In this document: positions 1 to 7,959 of the stretch, one piece after another
How the letters are laid out: each line of letters opens with the position of its first letter
Numbering within the stretch: the first letter of the stretch is position 1
Source: Nitrospira sp.
GTDB taxonomy: Bacteria; Nitrospirota; Nitrospiria; Nitrospirales; Nitrospiraceae
Assembly (NCBI GenBank): GCA_022842445.1
Contig: JALHPO010000005.1
Coordinates: 62,001-126,000 of the forward strand
Direction: 5' to 3'
Length of the DNA: 64,000 bases
Position numbers and translations under genes: made by a program
The notes under the pieces: model-generated
Database searches by the model: none
Seen by the model: only the letters and a program-made list of their open reading frames with translations
What the model was told of the DNA's origin: nothing

Positions 1-306
1 CCGGATCTGTCCTGAGACGATGTCGCCGGTACGCAAATTAAATCGCCTGATCTGCGACGGGGAAATGTAGATGTCGTCGGGACCAGGGAGGTAATTGGAG
101 TCCGGAGCGCGCAGAAAGCCGAACCCGTCCGGGAGAGTTTCCAGAACGCCCTCTCCGAAGACAACCCCGTTCTTCTCAGTCTGAGCTTGCAGGATTGCAA
201 AGATCAATTCCTGCTTTCTCAGATTGGCCGCCCCTTCGATTTTGAGCTCACGAGCCACGTCATTGAGATCGGCAATCGACTTTTGTTTCAACTCTGCGAG
301 ATGCAT
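1..306 (-). CDS. rho: Transcription termination factor Rho, N-terminal part (runs off the window)
   Basis: This is the first 102 codons of a gene that continues past base 1. The protein begins [20 protein letters not shown] and continues with the Rho N-terminal helical domain and then the cold-shock-like RNA-binding domain, recognised by the run GFGFLRAP and by [16 protein letters not shown]. Rho is the hexameric RNA helicase that ends transcription at C-rich unstructured RNA. The start at 306 is preferred over an in-frame ATG 24 bases upstream because an AGGGGGG ribosome-binding site lies just before it. The ATPase domain is outside the window, so activity cannot be judged. Identification from this part is strong. 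Confidence 0.93.
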   Translation of the reverse strand, partial: MHLAELKQKSIADLNDVARELKIEGAANLRKQELIFAILQAQTEKNGVVFGEGVLETLPDGFGFLRAPDSNYLPGPDDIYISPSQIRRFNLRTGDIVSGQIR

Positions 307-834
307 CACTTCCCCCCTTGCTACCGACATAGGACTCCTCTCGATCCCCTGGCTTGGTTACGGATCACGACGACTTGCTTAAACTGATGGGCCATGCGAA
401 ACGCGCTCAATGTATTATCTTGTCCTGACGGCTATAGATCAGTGCGTATTGGATGGAATAGCTTGTGGAGGACGCTTGCCTACCTATGCAGAAAAGATGT
501 GGTCTCCGAGATTACCGGGACATAGGGCATAAACAAACTATTGGGTTGGTCTACAAACTCTCTCATCTCCACACTTGCTGGAGCTTGGTCCGAGACAGGT
601 TCCTGAATTGAGTTCTTTATCGGGGAGAACTGTATTCACACTGGAATGTTGGTGTGAATCATACTGAGCACCCGGCTGGTTGTCAACTGACATCTATTAT
701 TTTTCTTCTCCCACGATCTCCCCTCCCCCGGGATCCACTCTTTACCCTCATATCGTCCTAATCATCCCAGTCTTTGTCGATATGCCGCTTGTTCCCTGAA
801 TTCAAAATATGTTACACAGACATACGGATGTTGC
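307..834. other. Intergenic region between divergent rho and DUF2203-like gene
   Basis: No convincing gene is seen. The region is AT-richer than its neighbours and must carry promoters for the two divergent genes. It contains a perfect 8-bp inverted repeat (ATTCACAC at 634-641, GTGTGAAT at 652-659, 10-base spacer) that could be an operator. Apparent open frames here are short and overlap the rho 5' end antisense. Confidence 0.5.
634..659. promoter_or_regulatory. Inverted repeat, possible operator
   Basis: ATTCACAC and GTGTGAAT form a perfect 8-bp dyad separated by 10 bases in the gap between divergent genes. The centre-to-centre distance of about 18 bases suits a dimeric helix-turn-helix repressor. 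No regulator gene next to it supports this, so it is only a candidate. Confidence 0.3.
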
Positions 835-1248
835 ATGGCGCACGACGACGACGAAACCACTCCAGACCGAGTCTTTTCCCTCTTTGAAGCCAATCAGCTG
901 ATCCCTCAGCTTCAGTCGCACTTGACCACGGTCCAAGAGCGAAAAGGGGTCCTGCTTGAAACTCGCGAGGAAGTACAGAAAGCCTCGGCTAATGCCGACC
1001 ACGGAGGTGGGACAACAGTCGGCTCCCATTACGTCAAAAGCCTTCAGGATATCAGCACGAACCTCCGCGCCATCCATGAATTAGGGGTGGTCGTGAAAGA
1101 TATCGATCTTGGACTCTGTGATTTTCCGCATGTCCGCGACGGCCGGGTCGTCTATTTATGCTGGAAACTCGGAGAAAAAGAGATCCGCTGGTGGCATGAA
1201 GTCACAAGCGGGTATAAAGACCGTTGCCCCTTGGAAGACCCTGCCTAA
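835..1248 (+). CDS. DUF2203-family protein
   Basis: This 137-residue protein matches the pattern of the DUF2203 family: an N-terminal FSLFEANQLIPQL segment, a central helical part, and a C-terminal part with GVVVKDIDLGLCDFPH and the run YLCWKLGEKEIRWWHE. The biochemical role of the family is not known. No signal peptide or membrane segment is visible, so it is probably cytoplasmic. The stop is followed 5 bases later by the start of the YciI-like gene, so the two probably form a short operon. The ATG at 835 is the first in frame, and an ATG seven bases upstream is out of frame. Confidence 0.75.
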   Translation: MAHDDDETTPDRVFSLFEANQLIPQLQSHLTTVQERKGVLLETREEVQKASANADHGGGTTVGSHYVKSLQDISTNLRAIHELGVVVKDIDLGLCDFPHVRDGRVVYLCWKLGEKEIRWWHEVTSGYKDRCPLEDPA

Positions 1249-1253
1249 CCCAC

Positions 1254-1532
1254 ATGCTATTCGTCATTATCGGTTACGATGGGCCCGAGGGAGAGGCGAA
1301 ACGCAAGATTCACCGCCCCGCTCATTTAGCCAACCTGAAACCACTGGACGAACAAGGGCGGGTTATTCTGGCCGGACCTCTGACCGATAAGGCCGGAAGC
1401 CTGCTGGTCCTGGATTTTGAAACCCAGGAAGAGGCAGAGCGGTTCGCTCACACCGATCCCTATACGGTGCAGGGGATATTCGAGCGGGTTGAAGTCCATC
1501 CGTTTATGCAGGTATTGCCAAAACCCCGCTAG
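1254..1532 (+). CDS. YciI-like protein
   Basis: This 92-residue protein has the compact ferredoxin-like fold pattern of the YCII family: a beta strand at the start (MLFVIIGYD), a histidine-containing region (RPAHLANL), AGPLTD, a strand GSLLVLDFET, the helix EEAERFAHTDPY and a final strand FERVEVHPF. Members are small cytoplasmic enzymes or binding proteins of mostly unknown substrate. The His in RPAH and the Asp in TDPY are the usual candidate active-site residues. The start at 1254 is chosen because an upstream in-frame ATG at 1224 lies inside the DUF2203 gene. Confidence 0.8.
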   Translation: MLFVIIGYDGPEGEAKRKIHRPAHLANLKPLDEQGRVILAGPLTDKAGSLLVLDFETQEEAERFAHTDPYTVQGIFERVEVHPFMQVLPKPR

Positions 1533-1643
1533 CTGATTTTTCATACCTTTCTGTCCTCCTCACAGTCACCATCCAGAGCAGACGGAATCATTGCCTACGG
1601 CACACCGTTCTCCACCGATTCGAGGGGGTGGTATAGTTGTGAC

Positions 1644-2909
1644 ATGTCTCTGCGCCATAGCGTAGCCCTTCTGGCCGCAACTGCTATAGTCAGTATTCTT
1701 CCTCCATCGGCGTCGGCATTGGATACCACGGTAGTGGCAGAGGCCTATTACCTAATGGCAGACGGCGATACGCTGGCTCAGGCCGAAGAAAAAGTTCTCC
1801 AACGGGCCAAGCGCAAAGCGATCGAAGAAGCAGGAATGTATATCGAGTCTACGCTCCTTGATGTTGAAAAAACTGCTGGCGGCAGAAGCTTTCAAGCCAG
1901 CTCACTGGAGATCCGTACGATTGCGTCAGCCATTACCAAGACCGAAATTCTTGAAGCATCCCGCTCCTTCGAACAGGATCGTCCCAGCTTTTTTGTCCGC
2001 ATCCGCGCGATCGTCGATCTGGACCACCTGCAAGACGCCATTCGACGCTGGCAATCCGAACAACAGTTGGCTGAACACTTCCGACGGCTGCAGAAGGAGA
2101 ATTCCGAACTCAAGGCGCAGCTCCGGGAAATGAAAAAGACTCCCCTCGGCGTACATACGCTTGTTATCGAACCACCCGGCCGAGCAGGAACTCGCGAACA
2201 GGCTCGCACTCTGCTCGAAAAAGCGATCCTGACACCGCACCTCCGTCAGAAACTGGACCTGACATCGGAAGCAGCTGTCTTAGACCCTCAGGCTGCAGCC
2301 CCCCTGGTCGTGCGCGGACAGACCTATCTACAACTCGTGTCAGCCGCCTATTCCAAGAAAGCCAAGCTCAGCGAATACTCCAAGTACATCGACAACGCCC
2401 GCATGGATTTTGATCGGGCGCTGATTATCGATCCACAAAACATCTGGGCTCTGCTCGGCCAGGGTGACGTATACACATGGCTCCATCGAACGGACGACGC
2501 AGTTCGTTCATACGAGCGCGCCCTCGCATTAGATCCGCTTTTCGACATTGCGCATCTTCGTTTGCTCACGCTCTACACCAGCCAGGCACGCAAACTTATG
2601 ACTGCCAAACAGTGGTCGGCGGCCTTAGCCGTTCTACAAAAATCCATAACCCCCCATGTACCGGACGGCTGGATGCCCTACTACAAAGAAGCCTACCTGC
2701 TCAGGAGCGACCTCTATAGAAAACTGAACCAGCCGGCTCAAGCCATCGATGACTTGAGCGCAGTGCTTCGAGCCGAGCCGGCAGATATGCGGGCGCTTCT
2801 CACGAGAGCCACGCTCTACCGTGAACAACTCCAAGGACGCCTGGCAAAGGATGACTTTGAGCATGCCTGTATGCTCGGATCAGTCGAAGCGTGCAAACAG
2901 ATCCCTTAG
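1644..2909 (+). CDS. Secreted TPR-repeat protein
   Basis: The 421-residue product starts with a Sec-type signal peptide (about 25 residues, ending PPSASA). A domain at about 30-125 with the AEEKVLQRAKRKAIEEAG pattern resembles the LPP20/FlgT N-terminal type of envelope proteins. A short coiled coil follows (about 135-170, QKENSELKAQLREMKK), then several tetratricopeptide repeats from about 205 to 400, such as AVRSYERALALDPLFDIAHL. TPRs bind protein partners, so a periplasmic scaffold role is likely, but no partner is indicated by the neighbours. It stands alone between short gaps. Confidence 0.72.
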   Translation: MSLRHSVALLAATAIVSILPPSASALDTTVVAEAYYLMADGDTLAQAEEKVLQRAKRKAIEEAGMYIESTLLDVEKTAGGRSFQASSLEIRTIASAITKTEILEASRSFEQDRPSFFVRIRAIVDLDHLQDAIRRWQSEQQLAEHFRRLQKENSELKAQLREMKKTPLGVHTLVIEPPGRAGTREQARTLLEKAILTPHLRQKLDLTSEAAVLDPQAAAPLVVRGQTYLQLVSAAYSKKAKLSEYSKYIDNARMDFDRALIIDPQNIWALLGQGDVYTWLHRTDDAVRSYERALALDPLFDIAHLRLLTLYTSQARKLMTAKQWSAALAVLQKSITPHVPDGWMPYYKEAYLLRSDLYRKLNQPAQAIDDLSAVLRAEPADMRALLTRATLYREQLQGRLAKDDFEHACMLGSVEACKQIP

Positions 2910-3224
2910 CAAAGTTTGCCAACTATGCTCTTCAATTCTGTGTACTCACAGCGCTACAAATGAGCGCCCTGGCATCATTTGACAACCCAAGATAGGGCCC
3001 CCTATAATGGTGGTCTCCATGGAAGTCTGGAAACTGGAGCATTCGCAAAAGGGTTAGTCCCATAGGCCTAATCTGCACTGCTTCTGTAGCCCAAAAGCTC
3101 GCCAGCCTGGGCCTTCTGCGAGGTTGCGGAAAGAACGGCAAACAGATTAGATTGTGGTGAGTAAGCCTGTGAAAAATCGTTACTCTTTAGTCAAGTCAAC
3201 CTTTCACTCGGAGTGTAGGCCGCA
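2910..3224. other. Intergenic region upstream of the oxidoreductase operon
   Basis: No gene can be supported here. A 69-codon open frame on the minus strand (2932-3141) has no ribosome-binding site or recognisable pattern. The segment should carry the promoter of the 3225-7098 operon. No clear operator or riboswitch was seen. Confidence 0.5.
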
Positions 3225-3860
3225 ATGAGCGAGTACCGTGTGCTCCCAGGTCCTGAACACTTTCTACCCCCAGCGGCCGCCAGCATGGGTATCCAGCTGC
3301 CGAACCCAGGCGAAGCCCATATCAACGGCGTCATCGCCCCGGAAGAAAAGGCGTACGAGGAAGCCGCGCGGCAGTTTCTGATGGCGAAAGTGCCGACGAT
3401 TTTCCCCGGCCCGCTGGTCTTATGGGCCTGGAATGAAAAGGCGGCAAAGAAAGCAACCGCCATCCGGCATCTGTACAACACATTGAAGGAATGTGTTCAA
3501 CCGGGCCAACATGCGATGCTGATCCCCATGCCGGACTATCGACCCAAATACCCGAAGATCAATCCGGAAGTTGAAATCAATCCCAACCACCCGAATCTGA
3601 CCATCTGGCACAACAAGATCGACTGCTGCATGTTTGTCGGTGTGCATTGTCATCAAGCCAATTTGTCGCTGAAAATTATTCGTGGCGGCACCTCATGCTA
3701 TACGATCGCCATGTGTGCACAAGCCGGCCACGAAGACGCGATGCTGTCGTTCCGCGACGCATCAGTCGAGAAAATCATGAAACTGGCCGAGACGATCAAA
3801 CGGTTAAAAGGAACAGTCCAACCACGGCTGGAATCAGCCAAGAACGGAGCTTCCAGCTAA
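3225..3860 (+). CDS. 2-oxoacid:ferredoxin oxidoreductase, epsilon-like subunit
   Basis: This 211-residue cytoplasmic protein opens a five-gene operon whose other members encode the alpha, beta, gamma and delta parts of a 2-oxoacid:ferredoxin oxidoreductase. Five-subunit enzymes of this kind are known from Hydrogenobacter (Por/For), where the fifth subunit, ForE or PorE, has no settled function. I assign it by position and by its compact Cys/His-rich stretch (DCCMFVGVHCHQ, then SCYTIAMCAQAGH), which could bind metal. It is 36 bases upstream of the alpha gene. The enzyme assignment is strong from context; the role of this subunit is not known. Confidence 0.72.
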   Translation: MSEYRVLPGPEHFLPPAAASMGIQLPNPGEAHINGVIAPEEKAYEEAARQFLMAKVPTIFPGPLVLWAWNEKAAKKATAIRHLYNTLKECVQPGQHAMLIPMPDYRPKYPKINPEVEINPNHPNLTIWHNKIDCCMFVGVHCHQANLSLKIIRGGTSCYTIAMCAQAGHEDAMLSFRDASVEKIMKLAETIKRLKGTVQPRLESAKNGASS

Positions 3861-3896
3861 AAACCGGAAGCTCAAGCCAAAAAGGAGGCTGGATCC

Positions 3897-5108
3897 ATGG
3901 CTACACCCCCCTCGGTTATCGGGACACAGAACAAAAAGGGACAAACATACACAGACGCCTGGAAGCTCATGAATGAAGCTCCACGGACCCCGTCCTTCTT
4001 TACGGGTTCCGAGGTCATCAAGGAAGCCGTCCGTCGATCCAGCTGCGATGTGATGATCGCCTATCCCATCACTCCACAATCGGAAGCGGCAGCGTTGATC
4101 GGCGAATTGTTTGCCGAAGGATATATCGGTGACTATTTCCGCGGCGAGAGCGAATTCGCGGTTATGTCGCAATGCGCCGGCGCGGCATTCGGCGGTGCCC
4201 GTGTGTTCACAACGACAGCAGGCCCCGGCACGATGCGCGCGATGGAAAACTTCCCGATGTGGGCCGGTGCGCGGCTGCCGATTCAAATGATCGTCACCTG
4301 CCGAGGCATCAATTCGCCGCTCTCGATCCAACCGGACACACTGGAAATTGCCTACCTGCTGAATACCGGCATGCTCGTCTGGCATGCGGAAACAGCACAG
4401 GACTTTTTTGATTGGATTCTGAAGGGGTATATGGTGTCGGAAGAGCCGGATGTGCATCTGCCTCTCGCGCTCTGCTGCGACGGGTTCTTTGTGACGCACA
4501 CGAAAGACGTGGTCAATCTCACGCCGGCCGACATGTGCCTGCCGCCGTACGACCCCTATCGTTCACCGGTGCCCTGCATGGATATGGAATGCCCGCCGGT
4601 CCGCATGATGCGCGATCCGTTCGTGATGAAGAGCAACTACATCAGCTATGCAACCCACGCGAGCTGGCAGCAGGAAATCTGGGCCGCGATCGAACGGTCG
4701 AGGAAACACTCAATCCATTGGCTGAACGGCCTGATCGACACGGAAAACACCGATGCCGATATCTTGATCGTGGCATCCGGCACGGCTGTTTCACAGGGAC
4801 GCGAAGCCATCCGCCTCCTGGAAGAAGAAGGCGTGCGTTGCGGGCTCGTCAAGGTGAAAACACTGCGTCCCTGGCCGGAAGAGGAAATCCGTGAAGCCAC
4901 GAAGAACGCCAAGCATATCTTCGTCCCGGAGTTCAATGTAACCGGCTGGCTGGCCAAGGAAATCCGTGCCACCATCCCGAACCCGCATCGCGTCCATGCC
5001 GGCCCGCACGTTTGCGGCGGTATGACGATGCCGCCAGAAATCATCGTGTCTGAGATCAAGACGGCTCTCGGGATGAAGTCCTTCTCCCTGGCCGGTCGTG
5101 GAAGCTGA
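3897..5108 (+). CDS. 2-oxoacid:ferredoxin oxidoreductase, alpha subunit
   Basis: The 403-residue product has the pyrimidine-binding domain of thiamine-diphosphate oxidoreductases, marked by AYPITPQSEAAALI near residue 55 and the TTAGPGTMRAMENFP run. The C-terminal transketolase-like domain follows (DADILIVASGTAVSQGREAI, then VKVKTLRPWPEEEI). Together with beta, gamma and delta it would carry out reversible ferredoxin-dependent carboxylation of acetyl-CoA or succinyl-CoA, a key step of the reductive TCA cycle. The substrate, pyruvate or 2-oxoglutarate, cannot be decided from sequence inspection. A strong AAAGGAGG site precedes the start at 3897. The gene is co-oriented with and close to its neighbours. 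Confidence 0.9.
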   Translation: MATPPSVIGTQNKKGQTYTDAWKLMNEAPRTPSFFTGSEVIKEAVRRSSCDVMIAYPITPQSEAAALIGELFAEGYIGDYFRGESEFAVMSQCAGAAFGGARVFTTTAGPGTMRAMENFPMWAGARLPIQMIVTCRGINSPLSIQPDTLEIAYLLNTGMLVWHAETAQDFFDWILKGYMVSEEPDVHLPLALCCDGFFVTHTKDVVNLTPADMCLPPYDPYRSPVPCMDMECPPVRMMRDPFVMKSNYISYATHASWQQEIWAAIERSRKHSIHWLNGLIDTENTDADILIVASGTAVSQGREAIRLLEEEGVRCGLVKVKTLRPWPEEEIREATKNAKHIFVPEFNVTGWLAKEIRATIPNPHRVHAGPHVCGGMTMPPEIIVSEIKTALGMKSFSLAGRGS

Positions 5109-5162
5109 TCAGTACTGACATTGAACCGGGCCGCTCCCACGAGCGACCCTGAGGAGGCCCTA

Positions 5163-6071
5163 ATGAGCAAAGAACGTATTCAAATCTCTGAAGACCTGTA
5201 TGACATCATGCCGTCGGACTATCAGGATCTCGTGAAGAGCGCCACCTACGGCAAGGAAGACCGTGGCTGGAAAGACATCGGTTCCTCCAAGGAACTCATC
5301 GAGCAGCACTCGCTCTGCGCCGGTTGCCCGGAGTCCATGGCCTTCCGCTATATCCTGGCCTCGCTCCCGAACCCGGAAGACACCGTCATGGTCGGCTCCA
5401 CAGGCTGCACCAGCCTGGTGTTTCCAATGGTGGCCGTGCATAACATTCACTCTCTGTTCGGCAACCAGAATGCGATCGCTTCCGGCCTGAAGCGGGCTTT
5501 GAGCGTCCGTTTCCCGGGCCGTATCAAGGATGTCGTCGTCCTTGCCGGCGATGGCGCAACCGTCGACATCGGTTTGGACATGACGTTGCAAGCCTGGTTC
5601 AGACAAGAAAAGTTCACGACGATTTGCTTCGACAATGAGCTCTATGCCAATACCGGCGGTCAGGAAAGCGGATTGATGCAAAAGGGGTTTGTCGCCAAGA
5701 TGGCCCCGGTCGGCAAACTGTTCGACAAGGTGCGGCTGCCTGAGATCGCCCGCGAGTCCGGCTGCCACTATGTTGTCAATTGCACGGTCAGCAAGCCGTC
5801 TCTGGTCGAAAAGGTCATCCGTAACGCCGTCCATGTAGCCCGTGAGATCGGCCCGACCTATCTGCAGCTCTACACGCCCTGCATCCTGGAAATCGGCAAG
5901 AACAGCATGGAAGGGCTGCAAGAGATGCGTGATTCGGAGAAGCCGACCGAGCGGTTTGCCTACAAGGAATACGTCAGCGAGCCGGCCAAGCAATTGCTCG
6001 CCGAATTGGCGGCGAAGGACAAGGAACGGAAAGCAGCAGCCAAACAGCTGGCGAGCCAGGCATCAGCGTAA
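5163..6071 (+). CDS. 2-oxoacid:ferredoxin oxidoreductase, beta subunit (thiamine diphosphate-binding)
   Basis: The 302-residue beta subunit carries the thiamine diphosphate/Mg motif, GDGATVDIG followed about 20 residues later by FDNELYANTGGQ. Upstream lie the cysteines of SLCAGCPES and GSTGCTSL, which fit the ligands of the beta-subunit iron-sulfur cluster. I set the start at 5163, where GAGGAGGCCCTA precedes the ATG; an upstream ATG at 5121 lies 12 bases after the alpha stop and has no such site. The C-terminus is Lys/Ala/Glu-rich (LAAKDKERKAAAKQLA), which is unusual for the family and may be a flexible tail. It is co-transcribed with the flanking subunits. Confidence 0.9.
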   Translation: MSKERIQISEDLYDIMPSDYQDLVKSATYGKEDRGWKDIGSSKELIEQHSLCAGCPESMAFRYILASLPNPEDTVMVGSTGCTSLVFPMVAVHNIHSLFGNQNAIASGLKRALSVRFPGRIKDVVVLAGDGATVDIGLDMTLQAWFRQEKFTTICFDNELYANTGGQESGLMQKGFVAKMAPVGKLFDKVRLPEIARESGCHYVVNCTVSKPSLVEKVIRNAVHVAREIGPTYLQLYTPCILEIGKNSMEGLQEMRDSEKPTERFAYKEYVSEPAKQLLAELAAKDKERKAAAKQLASQASA

Positions 6072-6090
6072 TCAGACCGGAGGCAGACAT

Positions 6091-6798
6091 ATGATTAAGC
6101 GACGATTGAATATTCGGATGTCAGGTTTGGGCGGGCAAGGCGCGGTCACCGCCGCGCACGTCTTGGCCATGGCTGCCAACCGGGATGGTAAGTTTTCCAT
6201 CTCCAACCCGTTCTTCGGCGCCGAGAAGCGCATGGCGCCGGCGGAGAGTTATTGCCGCATCGGCATCGAGCGGATCTACGACCGTGGCGAGTTGGTATTC
6301 CCCGATGTCATTCAGGTCTTCCATCCCCAAGTCATCACCATGGGGAAGAGCTATACCATGCCCTTTTATTCCGGCGTGAAGGAAGGCGGCGTGGTCGTCA
6401 TCAATTCCGCCCAGCCGTTGCTATCCGATGACGATGTGGAGCGGCTCAAGGACTTGAACGTCGCGGTGTTTTATATCGCAGGCACCGAGTTGGCCATTGA
6501 AGTGGCGGGCACGGAACTCTCGACGAATATGGCGATGATCGGCTCCGTTGCAGGCATTACCAAGTGCGTCTCGATGGAAGCCCTTGATGGTGCCCTCCAG
6601 GAGCGGTTCGGCAAGAAGTTCGTGGCCTCCGGAGGAACCGCCTCCCTGGACGAAGCCATCAAGAAGAAATTCGCCAAGAAGGAAATGTTGCTGGCCAAGA
6701 ATTTGGCTACCGTGAAGGCGGCTTACGAAATCGCCAGCGAATGGGCCGACAAGAACAAGATCGAGTTGCGCATCGGGAATCCGGCTGTCGCGGCTTAA
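6091..6798 (+). CDS. 2-oxoacid:ferredoxin oxidoreductase, gamma subunit
   Basis: The 235-residue protein begins with the gamma-domain pattern RLNIRMSGLGGQGAVTAAHVLA, contains NPFFGAEKRMAPAESYCRIG, and matches the catalytic gamma domain that binds CoA. GGAGGCAGACAT before the ATG at 6091 fixes the start; the same frame is open far upstream inside the beta gene but has no translation signal. The C-terminal 70 residues form a Lys-rich helical extension (KKKFAKKEMLLAKNLATVKA) beyond the core fold. Only 19 bases separate it from beta. Confidence 0.88.
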   Translation: MIKRRLNIRMSGLGGQGAVTAAHVLAMAANRDGKFSISNPFFGAEKRMAPAESYCRIGIERIYDRGELVFPDVIQVFHPQVITMGKSYTMPFYSGVKEGGVVVINSAQPLLSDDDVERLKDLNVAVFYIAGTELAIEVAGTELSTNMAMIGSVAGITKCVSMEALDGALQERFGKKFVASGGTASLDEAIKKKFAKKEMLLAKNLATVKAAYEIASEWADKNKIELRIGNPAVAA

Positions 6799-6819
6799 GA
6801 GAAGAAGGAACCCACTTGC

Positions 6820-7098
6820 ATGTATAACGTAGCGCAGGTTATCGACGAAAAGTGCACCGCAAAGAAGGGCTGCCGGCTCTGCATCATGTATTGCCCGGAA
6901 GCGAACTGTCTGGACTTGAACAGCACCAAGATGGTGGCCGAAGTCACCATCGATCGCTGCAAGGGTTGCGAGCTCTGCGTGATCGTCTGTGACGCCGCCA
7001 AGCACTTTGCCATCACCATGCAAGCCGTCAGCGCCACCGGGCAGCTGATGACCAAGAAGGGTGAATCAGCGGCGCTGGGGCAAGCCTACCAGGGTTAA
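6820..7098 (+). CDS. 2-oxoacid:ferredoxin oxidoreductase, delta subunit (2x[4Fe-4S] ferredoxin-like)
   Basis: This 92-residue ferredoxin-like subunit carries two cluster motifs. The second (C47, C50, C53, C57; CKGCELCVIVC) is canonical. The first is spaced C12-x5-C18-x2-C21-x3-C25, so the first cysteine is three residues further away than usual, with an extra cysteine at C30 that follows YCPEAN. The protein would pass electrons between the catalytic core and soluble ferredoxin. It ends the operon, and a strong terminator begins 22 bases after its stop. Confidence 0.88.
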   Translation: MYNVAQVIDEKCTAKKGCRLCIMYCPEANCLDLNSTKMVAEVTIDRCKGCELCVIVCDAAKHFAITMQAVSATGQLMTKKGESAALGQAYQG

Positions 7099-7120
7099 GC
7101 AATCGCGGGGTAAGACTCGC

Positions 7121-7154
7121 AAAACCCCATGGCGTTCGCGCTATGGGGTTTTTT
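7121..7154 (+). terminator. Rho-independent terminator of the oxidoreductase operon
   Basis: A perfect 10-bp stem, AAAACCCCAT (7121-7130) with ATGGGGTTTT (7143-7152), closes a 12-base loop and runs into further T residues. It lies directly downstream of the delta subunit gene and could work in both directions. Confidence 0.9.
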
Positions 7155-7173
7155 CTTGGGTACGAGGGGACCA

Positions 7174-7443
7174 ATGGAAAACGAAGATAACACAATCGAT
7201 GAGTTACTCAGTGAAATTTCCGGCTTGATCACCCTCTACCCCAAAGCCATCGAACGGCAGGCGGCGATCATTCAAGCGACCGGCAAAGACCCTGAGCTGG
7301 TGGACAAGCTCGTCAAAGCAGCCGATACGATGCGGGACAGCGGCAATCTGTACCTGACCTGGGCCAAACACTACGCCGCCGTAGCCAAAGGCAACACAGA
7401 TGCCTCTTCCGACGAGGACGAGACCGAAGATTTCGACGTTTAA
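7174..7443 (+). CDS. Small acidic protein of unknown function
   Basis: This 89-residue protein is helical and ends in a very acidic tail (SSDEDETEDFDV). The ATG at 7174 follows an AGGGGA site; upstream in-frame codons run through the terminator hairpin and are unlikely to be translated. I do not recognise a family. No membrane segment, signal peptide or cysteine is present. It lies between the operon terminator and tRNA-Asn. Confidence 0.6.
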   Translation: MENEDNTIDELLSEISGLITLYPKAIERQAAIIQATGKDPELVDKLVKAADTMRDSGNLYLTWAKHYAAVAKGNTDASSDEDETEDFDV

Positions 7444-7506
7444 AAAGTCGTTCCCCTCGGCATCCCCATTTGCTAGAATACGCCGCGCTTCCGGTTGACC
7501 CTTCGT

Positions 7507-7582
7507 TCCCCGGTAGCTCAGTTGGTAGAGCAGCCGGCTGTTAACCGGCTGGTCGCAGGTTCGAGTCCTGCCCGGGGAGCCA
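7507..7582 (+). tRNA. tRNA-Asn (GUU)
   Basis: A full cloverleaf is visible: acceptor TCCCCGG pairs with CCGGGGA, the D-arm contains AGCTCAGTTGGTAGAGC, the anticodon stem GCCGG/CCGGC closes the loop CTGTTAA with anticodon GTT, and the T-arm contains GGTTCGAGTCC. The CCA end is encoded (7580-7582). Confidence 0.97.
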
Positions 7583-7959
7583 ATCTCGATACAAAAAGGG
7601 TGACATCTTGATTGGTGTCACCCTTCTCTGACTTAAGAGCAGGTCTACTTTCCACCCAATCAAGAACCGCCCGGGCCGTACATCTTGTTTCCGACATTGC
7701 CATAGCCATTCCTACTATCTGTTGGTGAAAGTTCACGCTACCCCGCCAGAGAAGTGGGTTGCCGAACGGCTAACCGAGCCACGACACCGCTTTTCAGCAC
7801 GATCTCGCAGAAATGGTCCAGCCGTTCGATGTCTCGTAGGCCGCCCAGGGATCGATCGCCACCGCGCATACACCATGGTTCGTCTGGCCGACCAGAGCGG
7901 GCTCTAACGGTACACAGTCACAGTACGCATCGAGCCTGGTTTTGCATTATGATAAGGGC
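7583..7959. other. Non-coding gap after tRNA-Asn with a hairpin
   Basis: The gap holds a hairpin just after the tRNA and otherwise nothing I can support. A minus-strand open frame (7518-7736) overlaps the tRNA antisense and is a shadow. No partial copy of the tRNA-Asn gene was seen, so there is no sign of an integrated element here. Confidence 0.5.
7596..7625 (+). terminator. Hairpin downstream of tRNA-Asn
   Basis: AAGGGTGACA (7596-7605) and TGTCACCCTT (7616-7625) form a perfect 10-bp stem with a 10-base loop, 14 bases after the tRNA CCA end. The T tract is weak (TTCTCT), so termination or 3' processing of the tRNA transcript are both possible. Confidence 0.65.

Noticed and set aside
7518..7736. 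Minus-strand open frame spanning tRNA-Asn
   Set aside because: Its end is the antisense of the tRNA, giving the typical false ending GLEPATSRLTAGCSTN. No ribosome-binding site is present.
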